DNA of 64,000 nucleotides. Source: Gemmatimonas groenlandica (GTDB taxonomy: Bacteria; Gemmatimonadota; Gemmatimonadetes; Gemmatimonadales; Gemmatimonadaceae). Every line of letters starts with the position of its first letter. Position 1 is the first letter of the stretch. Below the pieces are notes generated by a model. That model was given only the letters and a program-made list of their open reading frames with translations. It was not told where the DNA came from and made no database searches. The stretch is from positions 5,022,001-5,086,000 of the forward strand of contig NZ_CP053085.1 of NCBI RefSeq assembly GCF_013004105.1, in the 5' to 3' direction. Made by a program: the position numbers and the translations under genes. This document shows, piece by piece, positions 10,642 to 18,449 of the stretch.

Positions 10642-11580
10642 ATGGCAAAAAAGCAACCGTCACAACCTCGTACCGCAACCGGCAAGAAGGCCTCAGCCGT
10701 CACCCGCGCGCAAGCCGAACAGGAATCGCGCGACGGACTGGTGGAACGTACCGAGGAAGGGCATCGAAAGGCGGGTCGCGAGCCGAGTGCTGAAGCACCG
10801 CTCGTGTCGAGCGGCGCGCGCGCGGTGCGCCGCCCCGAGCCGCGCCTGATCGATCAGGACATCCGTGACCGACCAATGCTCACGGAAGACGAGAAGTTGC
10901 TGCAGAGTCCCAAGGGCGACATGGGGGCATTTACGCGCTCGGATCCGTGGCGCGTCATGCGGATTACGTCCGAGTTCGTGGAAGGGTTCGACGCCCTCTC
11001 CGAGATCCACAAAGGGGTGACGATCTTCGGGTCGGCACGCACTGGCCCGGATGATCCGCAGTACGTCGCGGCGCAGGAAACGGCACGTCTGCTCGCCCTG
11101 AAGGGCTTCTCGATTATTACGGGGGCGGGCCCCGGCATCATGGAGGCCGCCAATAAGGGCGCCAAAGAAGGCGGCGGTCACTCCGTCGGGTGCAATATCG
11201 AGTTGCCCTTCGAACAAGGGGCCAATCCCTACGTCGATACGTTGGTCAACTTCCGCTACTTCTTCGTGCGGAAGACCATGTTCATCAAATACTCGAATGC
11301 GTTCATCATTTTCCCCGGTGGCTTCGGCACGCTCGACGAATTGTTCGAAGCGCTGACGCTGATTCAGACTGGCAAGATCTATCAGTTCCCGGTCATCCTC
11401 TTCGGCCGGCACTACTGGGCCGGACTGGTCCGGTGGATCACCTCGCGCTTGGTGGGCGAAGGGAAGATCTCCCCGGGTGACCTCGACCTGTTGCTGCTCA
11501 CCGACGATCCCGCCGAAGCGGCGCAGGCCGTCATCGACGCCCATGAGGCGCAAACGGCTGCCCAAAACGCCGAAAATTAA
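10642..11580 (+). CDS. LOG-family protein (TIGR00730 type nucleotide-binding Rossmann protein)
   Basis: A 312-residue member of the LOG family; characterised members release free bases from nucleoside 5'-monophosphates. Seen: GAGPGIMEAANKGA and the signature PGGFGTLDELFEA starting about residue 225, both intact. An N-terminal extension of about 75 charged, probably disordered residues (MAKKQPSQPRTATGKKAS...) precedes the fold. The start at 10642 avoids reading through the divergent neighbour's 5' end. Followed by the iron-receptor gene after 76 bases. Confidence 0.9.
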   Translation: MAKKQPSQPRTATGKKASAVTRAQAEQESRDGLVERTEEGHRKAGREPSAEAPLVSSGARAVRRPEPRLIDQDIRDRPMLTEDEKLLQSPKGDMGAFTRSDPWRVMRITSEFVEGFDALSEIHKGVTIFGSARTGPDDPQYVAAQETARLLALKGFSIITGAGPGIMEAANKGAKEGGGHSVGCNIELPFEQGANPYVDTLVNFRYFFVRKTMFIKYSNAFIIFPGGFGTLDELFEALTLIQTGKIYQFPVILFGRHYWAGLVRWITSRLVGEGKISPGDLDLLLLTDDPAEAAQAVIDAHEAQTAAQNAEN

Positions 11581-11586
11581 AGCCGA

Positions 11587-11616
11587 TTGACTTTATCGGG
11601 ATTGACGTATTAGTCT
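11587..11616 (+). promoter_or_regulatory. Candidate sigma70-type promoter of the siderophore receptor gene
   Basis: TTGACT at 11587-11592 and TAGTCT at 11611-11616 are separated by 18 bases. The predicted start of transcription would fall just before the palindrome at 11631-11645. Weak -10 match, so tentative. Confidence 0.35.
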
Positions 11617-11630
11617 GAGTTGACGCTTCA

Positions 11631-11645
11631 TGAGAAACGTTCTCA
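11631..11645 (+). promoter_or_regulatory. Candidate Fur-type operator
   Basis: TGAGAA-ACG-TTCTCA is a perfect 6-3-6 inverted repeat ending 11 bases before the start codon of a siderophore-receptor gene. Iron-receptor genes are commonly repressed by Fur through AT-rich palindromes at this place. A Fur-family gene lies at 35549-35923. The exact operator sequence for this organism is not known to me. Confidence 0.45.
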
Positions 11646-11656
11646 ACTAATATATC

Positions 11657-13768
11657 ATGCCCATCGCTCTCCTGCTAGCCGCGGTCGTCGCCACCGCACC
11701 CCTCGTTCAGGATTCGACCCGCACGCCGCGCACCGCGGCGGACTCGGCCGCCGCCCAATCCCTGTCGGCCGTGCGCGTGTCGGCCGAGCGGGCCTCGCGC
11801 ACCGCGTACCGGGTCACCCGAACGCGTTCCTCCACCCGCACCCTCACCCCGCTCCGTGAGGTGCCGCAGGCCATCACCGTGCTCGGTCCCCAGGTGCTGC
11901 GAGACCTCGGCCTGCAAACGATGGCCCGCGCCATGGAATACGTGCCGGGCGTAACGATGGGGCAGGGCGAAGGGCATCGTGATGCCCCGACGATCCGCGG
12001 CCAAAGCACGACCGCCGATTTCTTCGTCGACGGCGTCCGCGATGACGCGCAGTACTTCCGCGACAGCTACAACGTGTCGCAGATCGAAGCGCTCAAGGGC
12101 GCCAACGCGCTCGCCTTCGGTCGTGGCGGTGGTGGCGGCGTGATCAACCGTGTCATGAAGCAGGCCGAGTGGACACCCACGCGGGGTGGTCGCCTGCAGT
12201 CCGGTTCGTACGACGAGCGTCGGTTCACGCTCGATGTCGGGCAAGGCCTCACGTCGCAAGTCGCGGCGCGCGTGAATGCCTTGCACGAGAAAAGTGGCTC
12301 CTATCGCGACTTCGTCTCGAATGAGAAGAGCGGTGTCAGTCCAACGGTCGCGCTGCTCGCCGGCAAGACCATGCTACGCGCGGGCGTGGAGCACTTCGTC
12401 GATTCGCGCACCGTCGACCGCGGCATCCCATCGGCCAACGGTCGCCCGTCTGCACTTGACTGGCGCACCTTCGTCGGCGATCCGGATCGCAGTCGCTCGT
12501 CCATGACCGTAGACGGCGCGCATGTGGTCGCCGAATACGACAACACTCGTGGTTTCACCCTGCGCACGCATACCCGTGCCATGCGGTACGACAAGTTCTA
12601 TCAGAACGTGTTCGCGTCGAGCGCGGTGAATGCCGCCGGTACGCAGGTCAACCTTGGCGCCTACAGTACCGCCACGGACCGTCGCAGCCTGTTCAATCAG
12701 AGCGATCTCGTCTACACGTCGCGCCATGGCGGTATTCGGCAGACTCTCATGACCGGCACCGAGTTCAGTCGCCAAGCCACCGAGAACGTGCGACTCACCG
12801 GCTACTTCGACAACACGTCGACCTCACGCACGGTGCCGTTGAACGCGACGACGGTGGCGTCGCCGGTGACCTTCCGAGCCAGCGCGACCGACGCCGACAA
12901 CGACGCCGTGGCCAACGTGGCGGCCGTGTTCGCGCAGGAGCAGTTGCACGTGGGCGATCATGTGCAGGTCGTGCTCGGCGCGCGATACGATCGATTCGCC
13001 GTGCGCGTGCGTGACCATCGCACCGATGCGGTCACGCAGCGCACGGACTATCTGCTCTCACCACGTGGTGGGGTTGTCTTCACGCCAAGTCGCACGGTAT
13101 CGCTGTACGGCTCGGTTGGAATTTCGTCTCTGCCGAGTGCGGGCGATCAGTTCTCGTCACTCTCGGCGAGCGCGTCCACGCTCAAGCCCGAGCAGTTCCG
13201 CAACCGCGAAGTGGGCGTGAAGTGGACGCCGACTGAGGCGCTGGAGCTCAACACCGCTTTGTATCGCGTCGACCGAACCAACAGCGCGGCGCCGGACCCG
13301 AGCAATGCGGCATTGCTGGTGCAGACCGGTGCGCAGCGCACCAACGGCGTCGAGGTCGGCGTCACGGGTGCGGTGACGTCGCGATGGAACGTGGTGGGTG
13401 GATTGGCCGTGCAGGACGCGCGGATCCTGAATCGCACCTCGGCGGCGCGCGCCGGTGCCTCGGTGCCGCTGGTGCCCCGCACGACTGTCTCACTCTGGAA
13501 TAAGGTGAGAGTGTCGTCCCGCGCGTCGCTGGGCGCTGGCGTGGTGCACCAGGGTGACCGGTATGCCGCCGTCGACAATAGCGTGCGCCTGCCGGCCTTT
13601 ACGCGCGTCGATGGCGGACTCTTCGTGTCGCTCCCGCTCTCACTCACCATGCAGGCCAACGTCGAAAACGTGCTCGGCACGCGCTACTCGGCGACGTCCC
13701 ATGGCAACAACAACATCATGCCGGGAGCACCGCGCACCGTTCGGCTGTCACTGTTCGTGATGCCGTGA
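11657..13768 (+). CDS. TonB-dependent siderophore receptor, catecholate type
   Basis: A 703-residue outer-membrane receptor. After a signal peptide (MPIALLLAAVVATAP...) comes a short linker and the plug domain with REVPQAITVLGPQVLRD and the receptor hallmark APTIRGQSTTADFFVDGVRD, then a beta-barrel with many alternating strands, ending in a typical aromatic/hydrophobic last strand (TVRLSLFVMP). It most resembles Fiu/CatA-like catecholate receptors. No Shine-Dalgarno is obvious before ATG 11657. A TonB gene lies far away at 59621. Expected to be iron-repressed given the palindrome upstream. Confidence 0.92.
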   Translation: MPIALLLAAVVATAPLVQDSTRTPRTAADSAAAQSLSAVRVSAERASRTAYRVTRTRSSTRTLTPLREVPQAITVLGPQVLRDLGLQTMARAMEYVPGVTMGQGEGHRDAPTIRGQSTTADFFVDGVRDDAQYFRDSYNVSQIEALKGANALAFGRGGGGGVINRVMKQAEWTPTRGGRLQSGSYDERRFTLDVGQGLTSQVAARVNALHEKSGSYRDFVSNEKSGVSPTVALLAGKTMLRAGVEHFVDSRTVDRGIPSANGRPSALDWRTFVGDPDRSRSSMTVDGAHVVAEYDNTRGFTLRTHTRAMRYDKFYQNVFASSAVNAAGTQVNLGAYSTATDRRSLFNQSDLVYTSRHGGIRQTLMTGTEFSRQATENVRLTGYFDNTSTSRTVPLNATTVASPVTFRASATDADNDAVANVAAVFAQEQLHVGDHVQVVLGARYDRFAVRVRDHRTDAVTQRTDYLLSPRGGVVFTPSRTVSLYGSVGISSLPSAGDQFSSLSASASTLKPEQFRNREVGVKWTPTEALELNTALYRVDRTNSAAPDPSNAALLVQTGAQRTNGVEVGVTGAVTSRWNVVGGLAVQDARILNRTSAARAGASVPLVPRTTVSLWNKVRVSSRASLGAGVVHQGDRYAAVDNSVRLPAFTRVDGGLFVSLPLSLTMQANVENVLGTRYSATSHGNNNIMPGAPRTVRLSLFVMP

Positions 13769-13816
13769 GGTGAGGGAACGACCGTGCCGCCAAGGGTGTG
13801 ATTCCTTGCGCACGTC

Positions 13817-13846
13817 TTGAACCCTCACCAAACCGTGCCATATTTC
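13817..13846 (+). promoter_or_regulatory. Candidate promoter in front of the greA leader
   Basis: TTGAAC at 13817-13822 and TATTTC at 13841-13846 (18-base spacer; ATATTT with 17) would start transcription near 13853, directly before a terminator-like hairpin. Confidence 0.4.
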
Positions 13847-13858
13847 CAGATTGCACAC

Positions 13859-13890
13859 GCGCCCGGCCGGAAACGGCCGGGCGCGCGCCT
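13859..13890 (+). terminator. Strong hairpin with T-run between receptor gene and greA
   Basis: An 11-bp perfect GC stem (GCGCCCGGCCG, loop GAAA, CGGCCGGGCGC) at 13859-13884 is followed within five bases by TTTT. It looks like a rho-independent terminator for the receptor gene, but it also lies just downstream of a candidate promoter, so it could be an attenuator in the greA leader. Confidence 0.75.
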
Positions 13891-13918
13891 TTTCTGTCCC
13901 GCTTCAGTGGACCCGCGC

Positions 13919-14404
13919 ATGTTTCAGGAACTCATCGCCAAGATGGCGCGTGAAGTCGAAAAGCTCTCCTACGAGCTCAACGTCACGCTTCCCTTTGAAA
14001 TCCGGAAGGCCGTCGAACTCGGCGACCTGAAGGAGAACAGCGAGTACAAGGCGGCACTGGAGCGTCAGCAGTTCGTGCAGGCGCGGCTTGGACAGCTCAC
14101 GCAGCGCGTGACCAAGCTTGCGAACATCGATATTGCGCAGATCTCGGCCGATCGCGTGGGCCTCGGAAGCCAGGTCATCGTCGAAGACGAAGAGACGAAG
14201 GCACGCGAGTCGTACGAGTTGGTGTTCGGCGACGCGGGCGAGCTGCAGGACGGACATGTCACGATGGCGTCGCCGATCGGGCTGGCGCTGCAGGGCAAGG
14301 CCGTCGGCGAGCAGACCATCTTCAAGCTGCCCAAGAAAATCCGTCGGCTGGTGATCGTGGAGCTCAAGACGATTCACGAACGCAGCGCTGACGAACTCGC
14401 CTGA
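13919..14404 (+). CDS. greA: Transcription elongation factor GreA
   Basis: A 161-residue Gre factor; it enters the RNA polymerase secondary channel and stimulates cleavage of backtracked RNA. The N-terminal coiled coil carries GDLKENSEYKAALERQ, with the conserved Asp and Glu at the tip. The C-terminal FKBP-like domain follows (about residues 85-155). Length fits. Start chosen at MFQELIAKM; a longer in-frame start at 13817 would include the leader hairpin and is unlikely. The hairpin leader suggests attenuation control. Confidence 0.93.
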   Translation: MFQELIAKMAREVEKLSYELNVTLPFEIRKAVELGDLKENSEYKAALERQQFVQARLGQLTQRVTKLANIDIAQISADRVGLGSQVIVEDEETKARESYELVFGDAGELQDGHVTMASPIGLALQGKAVGEQTIFKLPKKIRRLVIVELKTIHERSADELA

Positions 14405-14444
14405 TTCGCCTGAACCCGATTTCCCCCGTCGCTGGAGCCCTGTG

Positions 14445-15425
14445 ATGCAGCGTGCCGAATACACCGCTCGCGGCCCCGTGCCGCAGGACGTCATCGAGTG
14501 CGTCGACCGTGAAACGCCGACGCCCAAGGCGGGTGAAGTCCTGATCGAGATGCTGGCGGCACCGATCAATCCGTCGGACGTGCTCACGCTGACGGGCCAA
14601 TACGGGCTGCTGCCGCCGCTGCCCGCCATCGGCGGCAACGAAGGGATCGGCCGCGTAGCGGCGCTCGGCGATGGGGTCACGTCTGTGAGCGTGGGCCAAC
14701 GCGTCTTGTTGCCGGTCGGTGCCGGCACGTGGGCATCGCATCTCGTCGCGCAAGCCGCGGGACTCATTCCGTTGCCGCCGGTCGGCGACCCGCTGCAGCT
14801 GGCGATGATGACGGTGAATCCGCCCACCGCTTCGCTGCTGCTCTCTGAGTTCATCGCGCTGGCGCCAGGCGACTGGGTCATTCAGAACGCGGCGAACAGC
14901 GGCGTGGGCGAGTATGTCATTCAGCTCGCCAAACGTCGTGGCTTTCGCACGGTGAACGTGGTGCGGCGCCAGGATGCGATCGCCCCGTTGCAAGCCTTGG
15001 GTGGCGACGTGGTGTTGGTAGACGGTCCCGATCTCGCGACGCGTGTGGCGGAAGCCACCGGTAATGCGAAGATCCGCCTCGGCTTCGATTGCGTGGGCGG
15101 CAGCGCCACCGATCGCATCGCTCGCAGTCTGGCCATCGGTGGCACCGTGGTGAACTACGGTGCGCTCAGCGGCGAGGCGTGCAAGATCGCGCCGGGCTCC
15201 TTCGTGTTTCGCGACGTCACGCTGCGCGGGTTCTGGCTGGCGTTCTGGTTCCGGAATGCCACGGTCGAGCAGCAACGCACGCTGTTCACTGACATTGCGA
15301 CGTTGGTTGCCACAGGCGCCTTGGCCGCGAGTGTTCAGGAAACGTTTCCGCTGTCGCGCATCAAGGACGCTGTGGCGGCTGCTGCGAGCGGCGGTCGGCG
15401 CGGCAAAATTCTGCTGGTCCCGTAG
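14445..15425 (+). CDS. Zinc-free medium-chain reductase, enoyl-thioester reductase (MECR/ETR)-like
   Basis: A 326-residue MDR-superfamily oxidoreductase. Seen: [28 protein letters not shown] near the N-terminus, a pattern typical of 2-enoyl-thioester reductases, and the NADP-binding segment [19 protein letters not shown]. Catalytic zinc cysteines of alcohol dehydrogenases are absent. Likely NADPH-dependent reduction of an enoyl-CoA/ACP or a quinone-like substrate. GTG at 14442 is an alternative start one codon earlier. It lies 40 bases after greA, possibly on the same transcript. Confidence 0.85.
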   Translation: [326 protein letters not shown]

Positions 15426-15464
15426 GCGCCTGGCGATCGGCACTGGTTTCGTTGGCACCGCAAA

Positions 15465-15890
15465 CCAACGGCCTTACCGCGAATTGACACGAATCGTCGC
15501 TGATGAACGGCAACTACATCGGCTGGCGGCGTCGCGGGGCATAGAATCCGTGTGTTGTTCGCGGAGATTCGCGGTGACGCGGCTTGTTTAAATAGAAAAC
15601 AAACTGCCTGACCGCGAAGTGACACGAATCGTCACTGATGAACAGCAATCACATCGGCTGGCGGCGTCGCGGCGAATAGAATCCGTGTATTGTTCACGGA
15701 GATCCGCGGTAAAGCGGTTTGTTTTAATCGAAAACAAACTACCTTACCGCGAATTGACACGAATCGTCGCTGATGAACAGCAACGACATCGGCTGGCGGC
15801 GTCGCGGCGAATAGAATCCGTGTGTTGTTCGCGGAGATCCGCGGTAAAGCGGTTTGTTCGAATCGCCGACCAACGGCCGTACCGCGGTAC
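15465..15890 (+). repeat. Tandem array of three 135-bp units plus a fragment, each junction a long hairpin
   Basis: Units start ACCGCG at 15476, 15611 and 15746 with an exact 135-base period, and a fourth begins at 15881 and breaks off. The units differ by scattered substitutions. The array is framed by CCAACGGCC-T just before the first unit and CCAACGGCC-T again before the fragment. Each junction folds: arm 15705-15725 pairs with 15731-15751 (18 of 21 positions, loop AATCG), both rich in CGCGGTAA and GTTTGTTTT. Inside each unit, ACACGAATC and GAATCCGTGT pair again. It fills most of the 482-base gap between two convergent genes; I see no real gene in it. Confidence 0.93.
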
Positions 15891-15907
15891 TGTCTCTCGC
15901 ACCTGAG

Positions 15908-16648
15908 CTACCCCGCCGACAATCCGCCGTCGACCGCCAACGCGTGTCCGACCATGAACGAGCTGGCTGAGCTGCACAGGTAGAGCACGGTGTCCGCCAT
16001 CTCTTCGGCGGTGCCGAGCCGGCCGAGTGGCACGCGCGCCGTAAGCTCACTTTCGGGGAGCCCGGCATCGAGCATGCCTTGCACCATCGGCGTGAGCGTG
16101 AAGCCGGGGCAGAGTGCGTTGATCCGGATACCTTTGCGCCCGTATTCCAAGGCGGCGGTGCGCGTGAGCCCCACGACACCGTGCTTGCTGGCGGCGTAGG
16201 CGGAGTGCCGAGGAAATCCGCCAAGCCCGGCCACCGACGACACGTTCACGATCGTCCCGCGGCCGGCGGCGAGCATCACGGGAATCTGATGTCGCATGCA
16301 CCGCCAGACGCCGGTGAGATTGATATCGATCACGGCGTCCCAGACGTCGGTGGGATACTCGGCCGTGCGCACCTCGGCGCCGCCGACACCAGCGGCGTTG
16401 ATGGCAATGTCGAGCGCACCGAACTTCGCGACGGTACGCGCGATGGCGGCCGCGATCATCGCGTCGTCGCGTACGTCGCAGGGTACCGCAAGTCCACCGA
16501 CCTCGCGTGCGACCTGCTCGGCGCGTTCGAGCTGCACGTCGCCCACCACGACATGCGCGCCCTGCGCGGCGAAGGCACGCGCCGAGGATGCCCCGATACC
16601 AGAGGCTCCGCCGGTGATGAATACGACGCGATCGGTGAATTCAGACAT
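15908..16648 (-). CDS. SDR-family oxidoreductase
   Basis: A 246-residue classical short-chain dehydrogenase, probably a soluble NAD(P)-dependent 3-keto/3-hydroxy oxidoreductase. Seen: cofactor motif TGGASGIG, NAAGVGG, catalytic Ser in NVSSVAG and YAASK, and a C-terminal DGGLSAG. The acidic residue after the second strand (VVVGDVQ) suggests NAD(H). Start taken at MSEFTDR (16648); an ATG at 16675 is possible but would overlap the upstream gene region more tightly. It follows glpD by 30 bases on the same strand. Confidence 0.9.
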   Translation of the reverse strand: MSEFTDRVVFITGGASGIGASSARAFAAQGAHVVVGDVQLERAEQVAREVGGLAVPCDVRDDAMIAAAIARTVAKFGALDIAINAAGVGGAEVRTAEYPTDVWDAVIDINLTGVWRCMRHQIPVMLAAGRGTIVNVSSVAGLGGFPRHSAYAASKHGVVGLTRTAALEYGRKGIRINALCPGFTLTPMVQGMLDAGLPESELTARVPLGRLGTAEEMADTVLYLCSSASSFMVGHALAVDGGLSAG

Positions 16649-16678
16649 CGGTTGCACGGGAAAGGGTGAAGGCACCGT

Positions 16679-18346
16679 TCACACGTCGTCGATCGTGAAC
16701 AACCGCGCGACGTCGCGATCGTACGCCTCGAGATGCTGCGCCGTATCCTGTTCCGACCACTGCAGCAACGTGGCCATCAGCGGCGCGATGCGCCGGGCCG
16801 CCGCCCGGCCGTTGTCGCGAGTTTCGAAGGCGACATGTGTGCGCCGCACCAGCACGTCGGACAACGTACTCGCCATTTCGCGCTCGACCGCGTGCGCGAC
16901 TTCGGCCAACAGGTAGGGCAGGTCGTCGGAGAGTCGATGCCCGAGCGAGGCATCGCGCTGCACATAGCTCCACACATTCCGCCAGCGACTGCCGTACGCC
17001 AGCGCCAATCGCTCGCCCACCGCCGCGTCGTGCACCGTGTTGCGCGCGTCGGCCATGGTCGCCTCTCGTGACACGATATCGCCACCGGGCAACGGTGTGG
17101 ACTCACTCGGCTGCGGCGCGTGCGCGAGCACCGGTGCGGCACCCGATTTCGGCAGTTCGTTGCGCGCGTGCGCCAACACATCGGCGGCCATGGCGCGATA
17201 GGTGGTGAGCTTGCCGCCGGTGATGCTCACGAGGCCGTCCGCGCGATGGGTGATGGCGTGTTCGCGCGACGCGGCATTGGCGCTGTGTTCACCGGCGCGC
17301 ACAGCGGCCAGCGGGCGGATGCCGCACCACGCCGAGACCACGTCGTCCAACGTGAGCTGTGCGAACGGGAAACAGCGATTCACCGATTGCAGCAGGTACG
17401 TGACCTCGGCGCGCGTGGCGCGAATGTCGTCGGGCCCGGCGTGCGCCGGACGCTCGGTCGTGCCGATGATGGTGTGCACGCCAGCGGGCAGCACGAACAT
17501 CACGCGGCCGTCGAGCGGCGACACGATGGTGACCGCGTCGTTGTTGCCCACCCGGTTGCGAGGCACCGCGATGTGCGCGCCGGCCGACCCGAAGACCTGC
17601 GAACCCTGCGGCGAGCCAGTGAGCGCGGCGGTGGCATCGCTCCATGGGCCGGTGGCATTCACGACCACCCGCGCCTGAACGGGAAACGCCGTGCCGGTGA
17701 GTCGATCCTCGACCACCACGCCCGTGAGCCTTCGCGCGCTGTCGTCGGCATGAAGCCCGGACACCACGGCCACATGGTTGGCGACCGCCGCCCCGACCTC
17801 ACGGGCCGCCAGGGCACTGGCCAGGGTCAGTCGGGAATCGTCGGTCGCGGCATCCCAGTAGCGCGCGCCACCCACCATGCCATCGGGCGCCAGCGCCGGT
17901 TCGGCCGCCAGCACGGTACCGCGGTTCAGGGCGTGGTGTCGTGCGTTGCGAAACAGCGACAGCGCGTCGTACAGCGTGAGCCCGGCGCGCACCTTCCACA
18001 GTGGCACACGGGCGCCCCGATACACCGGCCACGTGAAGGCGAGCGGGCGCACGAGATGCGGGGCGAGTCCCAGCAGCAGCCGACGCTCGCGGCTCGACTC
18101 GAACACGAGCCCGATGTGCCCATGCTCGAGATAGCGAACACCGCCGTGCACAAGGCGGGACGACCGGCTGGATGTGCCACTCGCGAAGTCGTCGCGCTCC
18201 AGGAGCGCCGTGCGAAAGCCCGCCAGCGCTGCCTCGCGCGCCACCCCCGCTCCTGTGATGCCCCCGCCTACGATCAGCATGTCGAAAGGTTCAGCGGCCA
18301 GAGCCGCCAGCGCCGCCTGTCGCGTTGCCAGTGCGGCTGAGCTCAT
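16679..18346 (-). CDS. glpD: Aerobic glycerol-3-phosphate dehydrogenase GlpD
   Basis: A 555-residue FAD-dependent enzyme oxidising glycerol-3-phosphate to dihydroxyacetone phosphate at the inner membrane, passing electrons to quinone. Seen: FAD motif IVGGGITGAGVAREAA, the GlpD signature SSRSSRLVHGGVRYLEHG, WCGIRPLA in the middle and SITGGKLTTYRAMA near the C-terminal part. Length fits the family. It is divergent from fadI; with the beta-oxidation genes it suits breakdown of glycerolipids. Start at MSSAAL rather than 14 residues upstream because that is where the family normally begins. Confidence 0.94.
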   Translation of the reverse strand: MSSAALATRQAALAALAAEPFDMLIVGGGITGAGVAREAALAGFRTALLERDDFASGTSSRSSRLVHGGVRYLEHGHIGLVFESSRERRLLLGLAPHLVRPLAFTWPVYRGARVPLWKVRAGLTLYDALSLFRNARHHALNRGTVLAAEPALAPDGMVGGARYWDAATDDSRLTLASALAAREVGAAVANHVAVVSGLHADDSARRLTGVVVEDRLTGTAFPVQARVVVNATGPWSDATAALTGSPQGSQVFGSAGAHIAVPRNRVGNNDAVTIVSPLDGRVMFVLPAGVHTIIGTTERPAHAGPDDIRATRAEVTYLLQSVNRCFPFAQLTLDDVVSAWCGIRPLAAVRAGEHSANAASREHAITHRADGLVSITGGKLTTYRAMAADVLAHARNELPKSGAAPVLAHAPQPSESTPLPGGDIVSREATMADARNTVHDAAVGERLALAYGSRWRNVWSYVQRDASLGHRLSDDLPYLLAEVAHAVEREMASTLSDVLVRRTHVAFETRDNGRAAARRIAPLMATLLQWSEQDTAQHLEAYDRDVARLFTIDDV

Positions 18347-18449
18347 GGCCGGGCTTACGGAATGGGGAGTTCCCGTCGGTTCATGCATTCCTCGAGAGAT
18401 GCCGCGAGAACCCTCGCCGCGCTAGGGGATCGACCGTTACCTTCGGCGT

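Noticed and set aside
15465-15890. CRISPR array
   Set aside because: Units are 135 bases with no spacers between them and no cas genes nearby.
15619-15906. 95-residue open frame with repeated peptide
   Set aside because: It lies inside the 135-bp repeat array and only mirrors its periodicity; no ribosome site and no protein-like composition.
17120-18340. 406-residue frame antisense to glpD
   Set aside because: The minus strand codes a complete GlpD with all motifs; the plus frame has no family features.
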